Assembly: GCA_019314105.1 (NCBI GenBank)
Contig: JAFCZY010000166.1
Location: 1-7,623 of the forward strand
DNA from: Deltaproteobacteria bacterium
GTDB taxonomy: Bacteria > Desulfobacterota > Desulfobacteria > Desulfobacterales > Desulfobacteraceae
Length of the DNA: 7,623 bases
Reading direction: 5' to 3'
Made by a program: the position numbers and the translations under genes. The notes under the pieces were generated by a model that ran no database searches, was not told the DNA's origin, and was given only the letters and a program-made list of their open reading frames with translations. The number at the start of each line of letters is the position of its first letter. The stretch's first letter is position 1. Of this stretch, positions 1 to 5,597 are shown in pieces.

Positions 1-2
1 GC

Positions 3-50
3 ATTGAGGCAGTTAGAATCTTGAATTTTTTAAATATAAAAGATATATAA
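3..50 (+). CDS. Possible 3' end of an upstream gene (partial)
   Basis: Reading from base 3, an open frame encodes IEAVRILNFLNIKDI and ends in TAA at 48-50, seven bases before the mlaE start. That spacing is typical of genes in one operon, and the peptide is compatible with an amphipathic C-terminus. Fifteen codons are too few to name a family. The other two frames close earlier or repeatedly, so this is the only frame in which a gene could enter from the left. It may equally be non-coding AT-rich leader. Confidence 0.3.
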   Translation: MEAVRILNFLNIKDI

Positions 51-57
51 ACACACC

Positions 58-843
58 ATGTTAGTAAACCTCATTGAAAAATTTGGCGAAACAATTATAA
101 AGTGGCTGGAATCTATCGGCAGATTCGTCCTTTTCTTTTCCATTGGTATTATAAATATGTTTGTTCCGCCATTTCAATTTGCCAAAATTATTGATCATAC
201 ATGGTTTATTGGGTCCAAATCTATTTTTGTTATTGGTTTTACCGGGCTTTTCACCGGGATGGTTTTAGGCCTTCAAGGATACTATTCTTTGATTGAGTTT
301 GGTTCAGAAGCGGCACTGGGATCTGCCGTTGCTTTGAGTTTGATTCGTGAGTTAGGTCCGGTTTTTACAGCGATTATGGTCACGGCACGGGCAGGGTCGG
401 CTATGGCGGCAGAAATTGGTGTTATGAGAATTTCAGAACAAATTGATGCCCTTAAAACCATGCATATAAATCCTGTCAGATTTTTATTTACACCACGGAT
501 TATTGCCTCTCTTATCAGTTTTCCATTGTTGACCGCACTTTTTAATATGGTTGGTATTTTTGGTGGATTTATTTCCGGTTCCATCATGTTGGATATCAAT
601 CGCTATGTTTACATGGATACGGTTATTAAAAGCATTCAAATACAGGACATTAGCGGGGGGTTTTACAAGGCATTTGCTTTTGCTGTTGTTACCACTACAA
701 TTTGCTGTTACAGAGGGTTTTATACGCATTTAACCAGTGGTTTTGGGGCCAGAAGTGTTAGTTTGTCGACGACAAATGCAGTTGTTCAATCCTGTGTTTC
801 CGTCTTTATTTTTGATTACATCATCACCTTTTTTCTGGTTTAA
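58..843 (+). CDS. mlaE: MlaE-family phospholipid ABC transporter permease
   Basis: This is the inner-membrane permease of the Mla/MCE phospholipid transport system. It forms a dimer that works with the ATPase MlaF and the MCE protein MlaD to move phospholipids between the outer and inner membranes. The 261-residue length is normal for the family. An amphipathic N-terminal helix (about 1-20) is followed by hydrophobic segments around 22-40, 53-78, 85-110, 145-178, 203-218 and 240-260. The family signature lies at 97-132: RELGPVFTA, then ARAGSAMAAEIG, then EQIDAL, the stretch thought to contact the ATPase. The start is fixed by in-frame stops at 31-33 and 37-39. No good Shine-Dalgarno sequence precedes it, so initiation may depend on coupling to an upstream gene. 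The next gene begins 3 bases after its stop. Family assignment is secure; the direction of transport is inferred from the family. Confidence 0.93.
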   Translation: MLVNLIEKFGETIIKWLESIGRFVLFFSIGIINMFVPPFQFAKIIDHTWFIGSKSIFVIGFTGLFTGMVLGLQGYYSLIEFGSEAALGSAVALSLIRELGPVFTAIMVTARAGSAMAAEIGVMRISEQIDALKTMHINPVRFLFTPRIIASLISFPLLTALFNMVGIFGGFISGSIMLDINRYVYMDTVIKSIQIQDISGGFYKAFAFAVVTTTICCYRGFYTHLTSGFGARSVSLSTTNAVVQSCVSVFIFDYIITFFLV

Positions 844-846
844 AAT

Positions 847-1587
847 ATGGATGTCCCTCTCATACAATTTATAGATGTTACGAAAAGTTTTGGAACCGAT
901 CTTATTTTAAAAGGTCTCAATTTATCGATTTATAAAGACGAGATTCTGGTCATCATCGGAAAAAGCGGTACCGGCAAATCCGTGCTGTTAAAACATATTA
1001 TCGGTCTTGTCCGGCAGGATTCAGGACAGATACTTATTAAAGGAATTCCGTTTCATCATTTATCAGTAGAAGAAAGAAATTCTTTTCAAAAAGAATTGAG
1101 CTATATGTTTCAGGGGAATGCCTTATTCGATTTTATGGACATATATGATAATATTGCATTACCACTAGTCGAAAATTCAAATTTTCCTAAAGAGAAAATA
1201 AAAGAAAAAGTTTTCATGCGTATAGAACAATTGGGCTTAAGTGGTGCAGAAGAAAAATTTCCAGCCCAGCTTTCCGGTGGTATGCAAAAAAGGGTTGCTC
1301 TTGCCAGGGCTCTTGTGACGGATCCTAAGATTGTTCTCTTTGATGAACCCACAACCGGTCTTGATCCGGTAAGAAAGAAAAATGTACATTCAATGATTCA
1401 GGAATACCAGGAAAAATTTGAATTTACGGCTGTAATTGTGAGTCATGATATCCCTGAAATTTTTAATCTTGCCCAGCGAATTGCTCTATTGGATGCCGGC
1501 ATTATTCAGTTTGAGGGCTCTAAAAAAGAGATCCTTGATTCACATAGCAAAATTTTAAATGCCTTTATCAAGGGAGAAGACCTCTAA
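847..1587 (+). CDS. mlaF: MlaF-family phospholipid ABC transporter ATP-binding protein
   Basis: This cytoplasmic ATPase energises the MlaE permease. All ABC motifs are intact: Walker A GKSGTGKS at 38-45, Q-loop YMFQGN near 86-91, signature LSGGM at 142-146 followed by KRVALARAL, Walker B IVLFDEP at 162-168 with the catalytic Glu167, D-loop GLD at 171-173, and switch His200 in SHD. A full Walker A with Gly-Lys-Ser and an LSGGM (not LSGGQ) signature is typical of the MCE-linked ATPases. The length of 246 residues is short by E. coli MlaF standards, so the C-terminal extension that swaps between subunits may be reduced. It starts 3 bases after mlaE with no separate ribosome binding site, pointing to coupled translation. 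No MlaB-like STAS partner follows. Confidence 0.93.
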   Translation: MDVPLIQFIDVTKSFGTDLILKGLNLSIYKDEILVIIGKSGTGKSVLLKHIIGLVRQDSGQILIKGIPFHHLSVEERNSFQKELSYMFQGNALFDFMDIYDNIALPLVENSNFPKEKIKEKVFMRIEQLGLSGAEEKFPAQLSGGMQKRVALARALVTDPKIVLFDEPTTGLDPVRKKNVHSMIQEYQEKFEFTAVIVSHDIPEIFNLAQRIALLDAGIIQFEGSKKEILDSHSKILNAFIKGEDL

Positions 1588-1625
1588 AATAAGTTAGATT
1601 GAAGAAATAGTTAAAAAGGAAACAC

Positions 1626-2078
1626 ATGAATAAACGGAAAATAGAATTTTATGTAGGACTTTTTGTCATTATTGGATTATTGTGTACCGGATATCTATTT
1701 GCTGTCCTTGGTGAAATAAATTTTATGAGGGATAAACGATATCCGCTCCATGCGTTTTTTACTTCTGTTTCCGGGCTTAAAACAGGCGCCAGAGTTGAAA
1801 TGGCCGGAGTTGAAATAGGAGTCGTTTCAAACGTCAGTATTGACAAAGAAAGACTCCTTGCAAAAATAGATTTTCGTATTGATAAAAACATCGAACTTTC
1901 CGAAGATATCATTGCATCCGTTAAAACGTCTGGTATAATTGGACAAAAATACATTGATATTTTACCGGGAGGTTCCGATATTATACTTGAACCGGGAGAG
2001 GAAATACTTCTTACCGAGTCATCACTTGATATTGAATCTCTTGTTAGAAAATTTATCTTTAATAAAGACAACAAATAG
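1626..2078 (+). CDS. mlaD: MlaD-family MCE-domain substrate-binding protein
   Basis: This periplasmic lipid-binding protein is anchored in the inner membrane. MCE proteins assemble as hexameric rings on MlaEF and pass phospholipid through a central pore. One transmembrane helix (about 8-29, FYVGLFVIIGLLCTGYLFAVLG) is followed by a single MCE domain (about 39-118) with the usual core: AFFTSVSGLKTGARVEMAGVEIG, then TSGIIGQKYIDI at 101-112 and LPGG. The remaining tail (120-150) ends in a basic, asparagine-rich stretch. At 150 residues it matches short single-MCE MlaD proteins rather than the long Mce/PqiB/YebT types. A clear ribosome binding site (AAGGA, 5-6 bases before ATG at 1626) supports the start. 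It lies 38 bases after mlaF in the same operon. Confidence 0.91.
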   Translation: MNKRKIEFYVGLFVIIGLLCTGYLFAVLGEINFMRDKRYPLHAFFTSVSGLKTGARVEMAGVEIGVVSNVSIDKERLLAKIDFRIDKNIELSEDIIASVKTSGIIGQKYIDILPGGSDIILEPGEEILLTESSLDIESLVRKFIFNKDNK

Positions 2079-2090
2079 TCATTATATAAA

Positions 2091-2162
2091 ATGAGGGCTA
2101 AACTGCTAATTTATGCCTCACTACTCATTAGTCATATAGGGCTAAAAGGAAATAGACAATAA
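2091..2162 (+). CDS. Possible small ORF / leader peptide upstream of mlaA
   Basis: In the 83-base gap between mlaD and mlaA an ATG opens 23 codons (MRAKLLIYASLLISHIGLKG then NRQ). Its stop TAA shares its last base with the mlaA ATG (TAATG). The peptide is basic at its start and hydrophobic in the middle, like a tiny leader or membrane peptide. The stop-start overlap would allow translational coupling to mlaA. Against it, there is no Shine-Dalgarno sequence before its ATG, and AT-rich spacers often hold such frames by chance. I do not recognise a family. Confidence 0.2.
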   Translation: MRAKLLIYASLLISHIGLKGNRQ

Positions 2163-2923
2163 TGGGGAAAAAATATTGCTTTTCAGTTTTGGTAATCGTT
2201 TTATCTGTTTTTATCCTGAACCCGACTGTTTTTGCTCAGGACAGCCATACTATAGTGCCTGTCTCAGACGAACTGGATAAAAACTTTTTTGAGGATTATG
2301 ATGATATCATAGAATCTCAATCCATTGCTGATCCAATCTATTATTTTAACTATGCGATGTATTCTTTTAATGATTTTCTTTATTTTGCAGCGATCAAACC
2401 CATTGCCACAGGCTATAAAGCGATTACACCTACCCCGGTACGCAAAGGGATGAACAATTTTTTCCATAATCTTCTTTTCCCTGTTCGGTTTATAAACACC
2501 CTTTTACAAGGGAAACTAATGGATGCCGGAACTGAAATTGAAATTTTTTTAATCAATTCAACTATTGGTATCCTGGGGTTTGGCCAGGTAGCTCAAAATG
2601 AATTTGGCCTTTACACATCCAATGAAGACCTGGGACAGACGCTTGGTTCCTATTCTATCGGCAATGGATTTTATTTGGTACTTCCCATATTAGGTCCGTC
2701 AACACTCAGAGATACGATAGGGCTTGTCGGCGATTATTTCTTAAGACCCGTCAATTATGTAGAGCCCTGGGAGCTTTCGACCGGAATTAAAACCTATGAT
2801 TCAATCAATGCCACTTCGTTTCGTCTGGGTGATTATGAAGCCTTAAAGGAATCAGCCTTAGATCCTTATATCGCCATAAGAAATGCTTATATACAAACAC
2901 GTAAAGAAAAAGTAAAAGAATAG
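2162..2923 (+). CDS. mlaA: MlaA/VacJ-family outer-membrane phospholipid transport protein
   Basis: MlaA-family proteins sit in the inner leaflet of the outer membrane as a ring with a channel and remove misplaced phospholipids from the outer leaflet. The conserved body runs from about 57 to 200: ADPIYYFNYAMYSFND (57-71), KPIATGYK (79-86), PTPVRKGMNNFFHNL (90-104), NTLLQGK (112-118), LGQTLGSYSIGNGFYLVLP (157-175), then LGPSTLRD (177-184). Residues 1-25 form a signal peptide with a probable signal peptidase I site after VFA25. No lipobox cysteine is present: the only early cysteine is Cys6, inside the n-region, whereas E. coli MlaA is a lipoprotein. A ribosome binding site AAGGA lies about 11 bases upstream. 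It is the last gene of the operon, and it is encoded with MlaEFD, unlike the E. coli arrangement where it is separate. Confidence 0.92.
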   Translation: MGKKYCFSVLVIVLSVFILNPTVFAQDSHTIVPVSDELDKNFFEDYDDIIESQSIADPIYYFNYAMYSFNDFLYFAAIKPIATGYKAITPTPVRKGMNNFFHNLLFPVRFINTLLQGKLMDAGTEIEIFLINSTIGILGFGQVAQNEFGLYTSNEDLGQTLGSYSIGNGFYLVLPILGPSTLRDTIGLVGDYFLRPVNYVEPWELSTGIKTYDSINATSFRLGDYEALKESALDPYIAIRNAYIQTRKEKVKE

Positions 2924-2943
2924 CCTTAAGGTACAAGTAAAAT

Positions 2944-3753
2944 TTAGATTTTGAACAGATCATCGCGCCGATTAGGCAGAAAATATTTCATTTTATGGGA
3001 TCTGACTTGGTCTAATACGGCTTTTTCTATAGTGATCATATGAATGCCTTCGGTTTCATCGATTGATTTGTAGATGACATTCCCATCCGGGCCGATGAAT
3101 ACGCTTATTCCCGGGAACAAAAGCCCTTTGGAATTATCACCGGTTTGATTGCAGGCGGCAATATAAAGTCCGTTATCAAATGCCCTGGCTCTTAGATGCC
3201 GAATCCAGGAGTCGTATTTTTCCTGTGAACTGCCTCTGGGGGATGCATGGGGAATGAAGATTACATCAGCTTGTTTTAAGGCCATGGCCAGTGACAGCTC
3301 CGGAAAATGTGCATCATAGCAAAGTTGGACGCCAAACTTAAATCCGTGTAATTTAAAAATCGGTAGTTTATTTCCTGGGGTAAAATATTTTTTTTCAAAA
3401 GGGGCGGTATGAATTTTTCTATATATCTCAAATGATCCGCCAGGGTTAAACACCATGTGTGATGCATATATTTTCCCCCCGGGGATTTTCTCTGCCATGC
3501 CAACAAGTATCGTCATTTTCAAATCTTTGGCCTTATTTGAAAACAGATCTACCATATCTTTATTTATGGGTTTACAAATACTTGTTATATCAGGGCCTGC
3601 AACATAACCCGTCAGGTTCATTTCTGGAAAAATAATAATTTTGGCATTCTTTTCGCTGGCTGAAGAGATAAACTGAAGGCTGGACCCAAGGTTTTTTTCA
3701 AAATTTCCAGCAATGCAATTTTGAACGACAAGAGCGGCTTTGATCATTTTCAT
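2944..3753 (-). CDS. Carbon-nitrogen hydrolase (nitrilase superfamily)
   Basis: This 269-residue protein is a cytoplasmic amidase/nitrilase-fold hydrolase that would cleave a carbon-nitrogen bond of an amide or N-carbamoyl compound. The catalytic triad is visible: Glu44 in FPEMNLTGY, Lys113 in YRKIHTAPFE, and nucleophile Cys145 in GVQLCYDAHFPE. Further family blocks are HASPRGS and the RARAFDNGLYIAACNQ segment, followed by GPDGNVIYKS. Length and motif order match single-domain members such as omega-amidases or N-carbamoylputrescine amidases, but the sequence does not reveal the substrate. Its ATG overlaps the stop of ahbA (ATGA at 3750-3753) and no ribosome binding site is seen, so it is probably translated by coupling. 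A second ATG two codons in is a possible alternative start. It converges with mlaA across a 20-base gap. Confidence 0.88.
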   Translation of the reverse strand: MKMIKAALVVQNCIAGNFEKNLGSSLQFISSASEKNAKIIIFPEMNLTGYVAGPDITSICKPINKDMVDLFSNKAKDLKMTILVGMAEKIPGGKIYASHMVFNPGGSFEIYRKIHTAPFEKKYFTPGNKLPIFKLHGFKFGVQLCYDAHFPELSLAMALKQADVIFIPHASPRGSSQEKYDSWIRHLRARAFDNGLYIAACNQTGDNSKGLLFPGISVFIGPDGNVIYKSIDETEGIHMITIEKAVLDQVRSHKMKYFLPNRRDDLFKI

Positions 3754-4205
3754 AATTTAAAATTGGCGCTTATTTTAAAAACTTTTGTTGCCGGAAGGTT
3801 CAGTATGGTTTCGACATCGGTCGCTTTGGATATTTCTTCAAGACTGATTTTTATAAGTTCAACGGAAGGGGCAATAAATGTAAACCAGACATTAAATTCG
3901 TGATCCCGTTTATAATTGTGCGTTACCTCCGAATAGGCATTTATCGTTTTTGTAAACAGCTTTATTTTATCTTCAGGTACTTTGGCTGCACAAAGGGTTG
4001 AATGGTATCCAAGTTTGTCAGGACTGAAATTTCCCCCAATACGCCGGATCAGCATGTCTTTCTTCATCTGGTTGATCCGGTTGATCAACTCATCTTCTGA
4101 AAGATCCAATTTTTGAGCAAGAATTTTATAGGGTCTGGGATCAATAGGAAAATCAACCTGGATGGTATTAAGAATTTCTCGGTTTTTATCATTAATTACC
4201 GGCAT
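3750..4205 (-). CDS. ahbA: Siroheme decarboxylase subunit, Lrp/AsnC-like (AhbA type)
   Basis: AhbA with AhbB decarboxylates siroheme to didecarboxysiroheme in the alternative heme pathway of sulfate reducers and archaea. The 151-residue protein has an N-terminal winged-helix domain (about 5-60, ending IRRIGGNFSPDKLGY) and a C-terminal AsnC-type ferredoxin fold. The marks of this enzyme family are STLCAAKVPED (69-79) and VTHNYKRDHEFNVWFT (94-109), where the His/Arg/Tyr residues line the tetrapyrrole site in characterised homologues. The RRIGGNF and HNYxRxHxxNVWFT wording fits AhbA better than AhbB, which usually reads RRFG and HxYxR...WPYN. The start has a good ribosome binding site (AAGGAG, complement of 4213-4218) 7 bases upstream. 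No ahbB lies in the window. A plain Lrp regulator is the main alternative, but less likely given these motifs. Confidence 0.82.
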   Translation of the reverse strand: MPVINDKNREILNTIQVDFPIDPRPYKILAQKLDLSEDELINRINQMKKDMLIRRIGGNFSPDKLGYHSTLCAAKVPEDKIKLFTKTINAYSEVTHNYKRDHEFNVWFTFIAPSVELIKISLEEISKATDVETILNLPATKVFKISANFKL

Positions 4206-4212
4206 GCCTTAA

Positions 4213-4218
4213 CTCCTT
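4213..4218 (-). promoter_or_regulatory. Ribosome binding site of ahbA
   Basis: The - strand reads AAGGAG, seven bases before the ahbA ATG at 4205. It fixes the start and lies only three bases downstream of the T-rich end of the preceding terminator. Confidence 0.75.
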
Positions 4219-4220
4219 GA

Positions 4221-4263
4221 ACAAAAATAATAAAGGCTCTGCACTTATAATGCAGAGCCTTTA
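4221..4263 (-). terminator. Rho-independent terminator after dsrC, in the ahbA leader
   Basis: The sequence forms a perfect 13-bp stem (TAAAGGCTCTGCA at 4231-4243 pairing with 4251-4263) with a 7-base loop. On the - strand the stem is followed by TTATTTTTG, a U-rich run, while the + strand side is A-rich, so it acts on - strand transcription. It begins about 34 bases after the dsrC stop. Because only 25 bases separate it from the ahbA ATG, it must also lie within any ahbA transcript that starts upstream, and could work as an attenuator. Confidence 0.88.
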
Positions 4264-4296
4264 AAAACTAATCAAAAATATCGAGTACTATTTTTT

Positions 4297-4614
4297 TTAT
4301 ACACATCCGGTTGGTTTTGGAAGACCAGCCATTTTACATGCCCCTTTTCCAGGTCCTGAGGGAAAAAGCTCATAGATGTGTTTTAGTTTAAACTTGGTCA
4401 GTTTGGAAAGAACACGAACCATTGGAGCGATACCATTTTTTTCATAATAATCCTGGAGAACTTTTACAAGTGTCCAGTGTTCATCAGTAAGCTCTTCAAT
4501 ACCTTCCTGACCTTTGACATAATCAACCCAATCAGTAGAATAAGTATTGTAATCAAGAAGAAACCCGTCCTCATCTATTTCGAAATTCTTTCCGTTAAAC
4601 TCAATTGTTGCCAT
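4297..4614 (-). CDS. dsrC: DsrC, sulfur-carrier partner of dissimilatory sulfite reductase
   Basis: DsrC is a small cytoplasmic protein that takes sulfur from sulfite at the DsrAB siroheme site as a trisulfide on its C-terminal arm. The trisulfide is then reduced by a membrane complex (DsrMKJOP) or possibly other thiol reductases. The 105-residue length is standard. The C-terminus carries both catalytic cysteines, Cys93 (CysB) and penultimate Cys104 (CysA), ten residues apart in ELFPSGPGKGACKMAGLPKP then TGCV. This separates true DsrC from TusE and single-cysteine relatives. Other conserved blocks are DEDGFLLDY (15-23) and YYEKNGIAPMVRVLSKLT. The start has a strong GGAGG site 9 bases upstream. 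It follows flxA by 124 bases, with its own probable promoter, and is closed by a hairpin terminator, so it can be expressed alone at high level. Confidence 0.96.
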   Translation of the reverse strand: MATIEFNGKNFEIDEDGFLLDYNTYSTDWVDYVKGQEGIEELTDEHWTLVKVLQDYYEKNGIAPMVRVLSKLTKFKLKHIYELFPSGPGKGACKMAGLPKPTGCV

Positions 4615-4654
4615 TTAAAATTTCCTCCAATAAAAAGTTTTTTTACTATCATTT

Positions 4655-4671
4655 TAAGACTTACTGTCTTA
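4655..4671 (-). promoter_or_regulatory. Small inverted repeat in the dsrC leader
   Basis: TAAGAC-TTACT-GTCTTA is a perfect 6-bp inverted repeat with a 5-base loop, 41 bases upstream of the dsrC ATG and downstream of the proposed -10 box. It could be an operator half-site pair or a weak mRNA hairpin. It is not followed by a U-run, so it is not a terminator. Function is unknown. Confidence 0.3.
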
Positions 4672-4691
4672 GTTTCAATAATTGACCACTA

Positions 4692-4721
4692 AACATATCT
4701 TAAGCAATGGTTACTTGTCAA
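4692..4721 (-). promoter_or_regulatory. Probable sigma-70 type promoter of dsrC
   Basis: The - strand has a perfect -35 box TTGACA (complement of 4716-4721), an 18-base spacer, and a -10-like TATGTT (complement of 4692-4697, 4 of 6 consensus). Transcription would start near 4685 and give a leader of about 70 bases. It sits in the only sizeable gap of the right block, right after the flxA stop, where an extra promoter for the abundant DsrC would be expected. The -10 box is imperfect and the region is AT-rich, so this is a prediction. Confidence 0.5.
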
Positions 4722-4738
4722 TATAAAATAAATCCAAT

Positions 4739-5580
4739 TTAATATTCTTTCGGAGTTTGGTTAATTTGTTCAAGAGTAAAGACTGGCCCGTCTTTACAAA
4801 CAAGTTCTTTTCCGATATTGCATCTGCCGCACATGCCGATTCCGCATTTCATTCTATTTTCAAGTGACATGATAATTTGGTGTTCCTTATATCCAAGCTG
4901 AGTTAAGGCCGGTTGGGTAAATTTAATCATAATCGGAGGGCCACAGATAATGGCATATGTGTCTTCATCGGCCTTTGGGGCATTCTGTTCAACAATAGTG
5001 GGAACAAAGCCTGTATGGTATTTCCAATTTGGATCATCGGTCCCATCAACCGTAATATGCATATTGATATCCTCTCGTTTTTCCCAAAGAGCTCTTCTCT
5101 GTAGAGCAGCATACCGGGGGACCTGGCACCGTAAACCACATCAATATTTTTAAATTTATTCCTGTTGGCGGGATCAAGCATATAGATAATGGAGGATCTT
5201 AATGTGGTAAATGCAAATCCGCCGCCAATAATAACAACGTTTTTATTCTCCAGTTTATCCCAGGGATACCAATTACCCAAAGGCCCCCTGATTCCCATAA
5301 TATCTCCCACCTTCATGTTATGAAGATGAGATGTGACGACACCCGTCCTGAATACGGTAAACTTGACGAATCCTTTTTCAACAGGGGAGGATGCAATTCC
5401 AATAGGAATTTCTCCAACACCCGGAATAGATAATTCTGCAAACTGTCCGGCCTGATATGAAAATTTTTCTTCATCTTCCTTGTTTAGAAAAACAAATTTA
5501 AATGTTTTCAAAGATTTATCTTCAGTTGCAATTTCAATATCATCAATGCGAACCGGATACGGCAGATAGGGATTTTCCAT
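4739..5580 (-). CDS. flxA: FlxA-like FAD/NAD(P)-binding, [2Fe-2S] oxidoreductase subunit, frameshifted
   Basis: This would be the NAD(P)H-oxidising subunit of the Flx-Hdr complex, related to AsrB and hydrogenase gamma subunits. The start is at 5580 (MENPYLPYP) because a strong AAAGGAG site precedes it; a start at 5634 would lie inside the flxB-like gene. Residues 1-100 form the ferredoxin-reductase FAD domain (GQFAELSIPGVG, PIGIASSP, GDIMGIRGPLGNW). GGGFAFTTLR at 119-128 begins the NAD(P) domain. After YREEL (160-164) the frame is lost. The continuation (WEKREDINMHITVDG, then CGPPIM) runs in the -1 frame to 4739 and ends with four cysteines CGIGMCGRC...VCKDGPVF for [2Fe-2S]. The 842-base span is one base short of a 280-residue gene. 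Both halves look fully conserved, so a sequencing error or very recent mutation is more likely than old decay. AsrB itself is the main alternative identity. Confidence 0.83.
5077..5088 (-). other. Frameshift site in the flxA-like gene
   Basis: The - strand reads TTTGGGAAAAAC here. Upstream conserved sequence ends at GAG CTC (Glu-Leu), and downstream conserved sequence begins TGG GAA AAA CGA (Trp-Glu-Lys-Arg) in the -1 frame. Adding a single base anywhere in this T3-G3-A5 run restores one continuous protein. Homopolymer runs are common places for base-calling errors. Confidence 0.8.
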
Positions 5581-5597
5581 GTTTTCTCCTTTGTTCG

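Noticed and set aside
21..49. Promoter-like TTGAAT, 17-base spacer, TATATA just before mlaE
   Set aside because: Each box matches only 4 of 6 consensus bases in very AT-rich DNA, and it would leave an almost leaderless mRNA. An upstream operon gene is equally possible.
2177..2179. Cys6 of MlaA as a lipoprotein attachment site
   Set aside because: It precedes the hydrophobic core of the signal peptide and lacks the L-A/S-G/A-C context, so signal peptidase II would not cut there.
2924..2931. Palindrome CCTTAAGG between the convergent mlaA and hydrolase genes
   Set aside because: Eight bases without a loop or U-run cannot serve as a terminator, and such short palindromes are common by chance.
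4246..4251. Perfect TATAAT on the + strand
   Set aside because: It lies in the loop and edge of the terminator hairpin, faces genes on the opposite strand, and no + strand gene follows.
4477..4692. Open frame on the + strand opposite dsrC and its leader
   Set aside because: It is antisense to the highly conserved dsrC, has no ribosome binding site, and its protein is low-complexity hydrophobic sequence typical of a shadow frame.
5077..5088. Programmed -1 ribosomal frameshifting at TTTGGGAAAAAC
   Set aside because: In the incoming frame no X XXY YYZ heptamer is present (TGGGAAA and GAAAAAC both break the rule), and I saw no obvious downstream stimulatory structure. Slippage would also remove the tryptophan that the -1 frame places at the junction.
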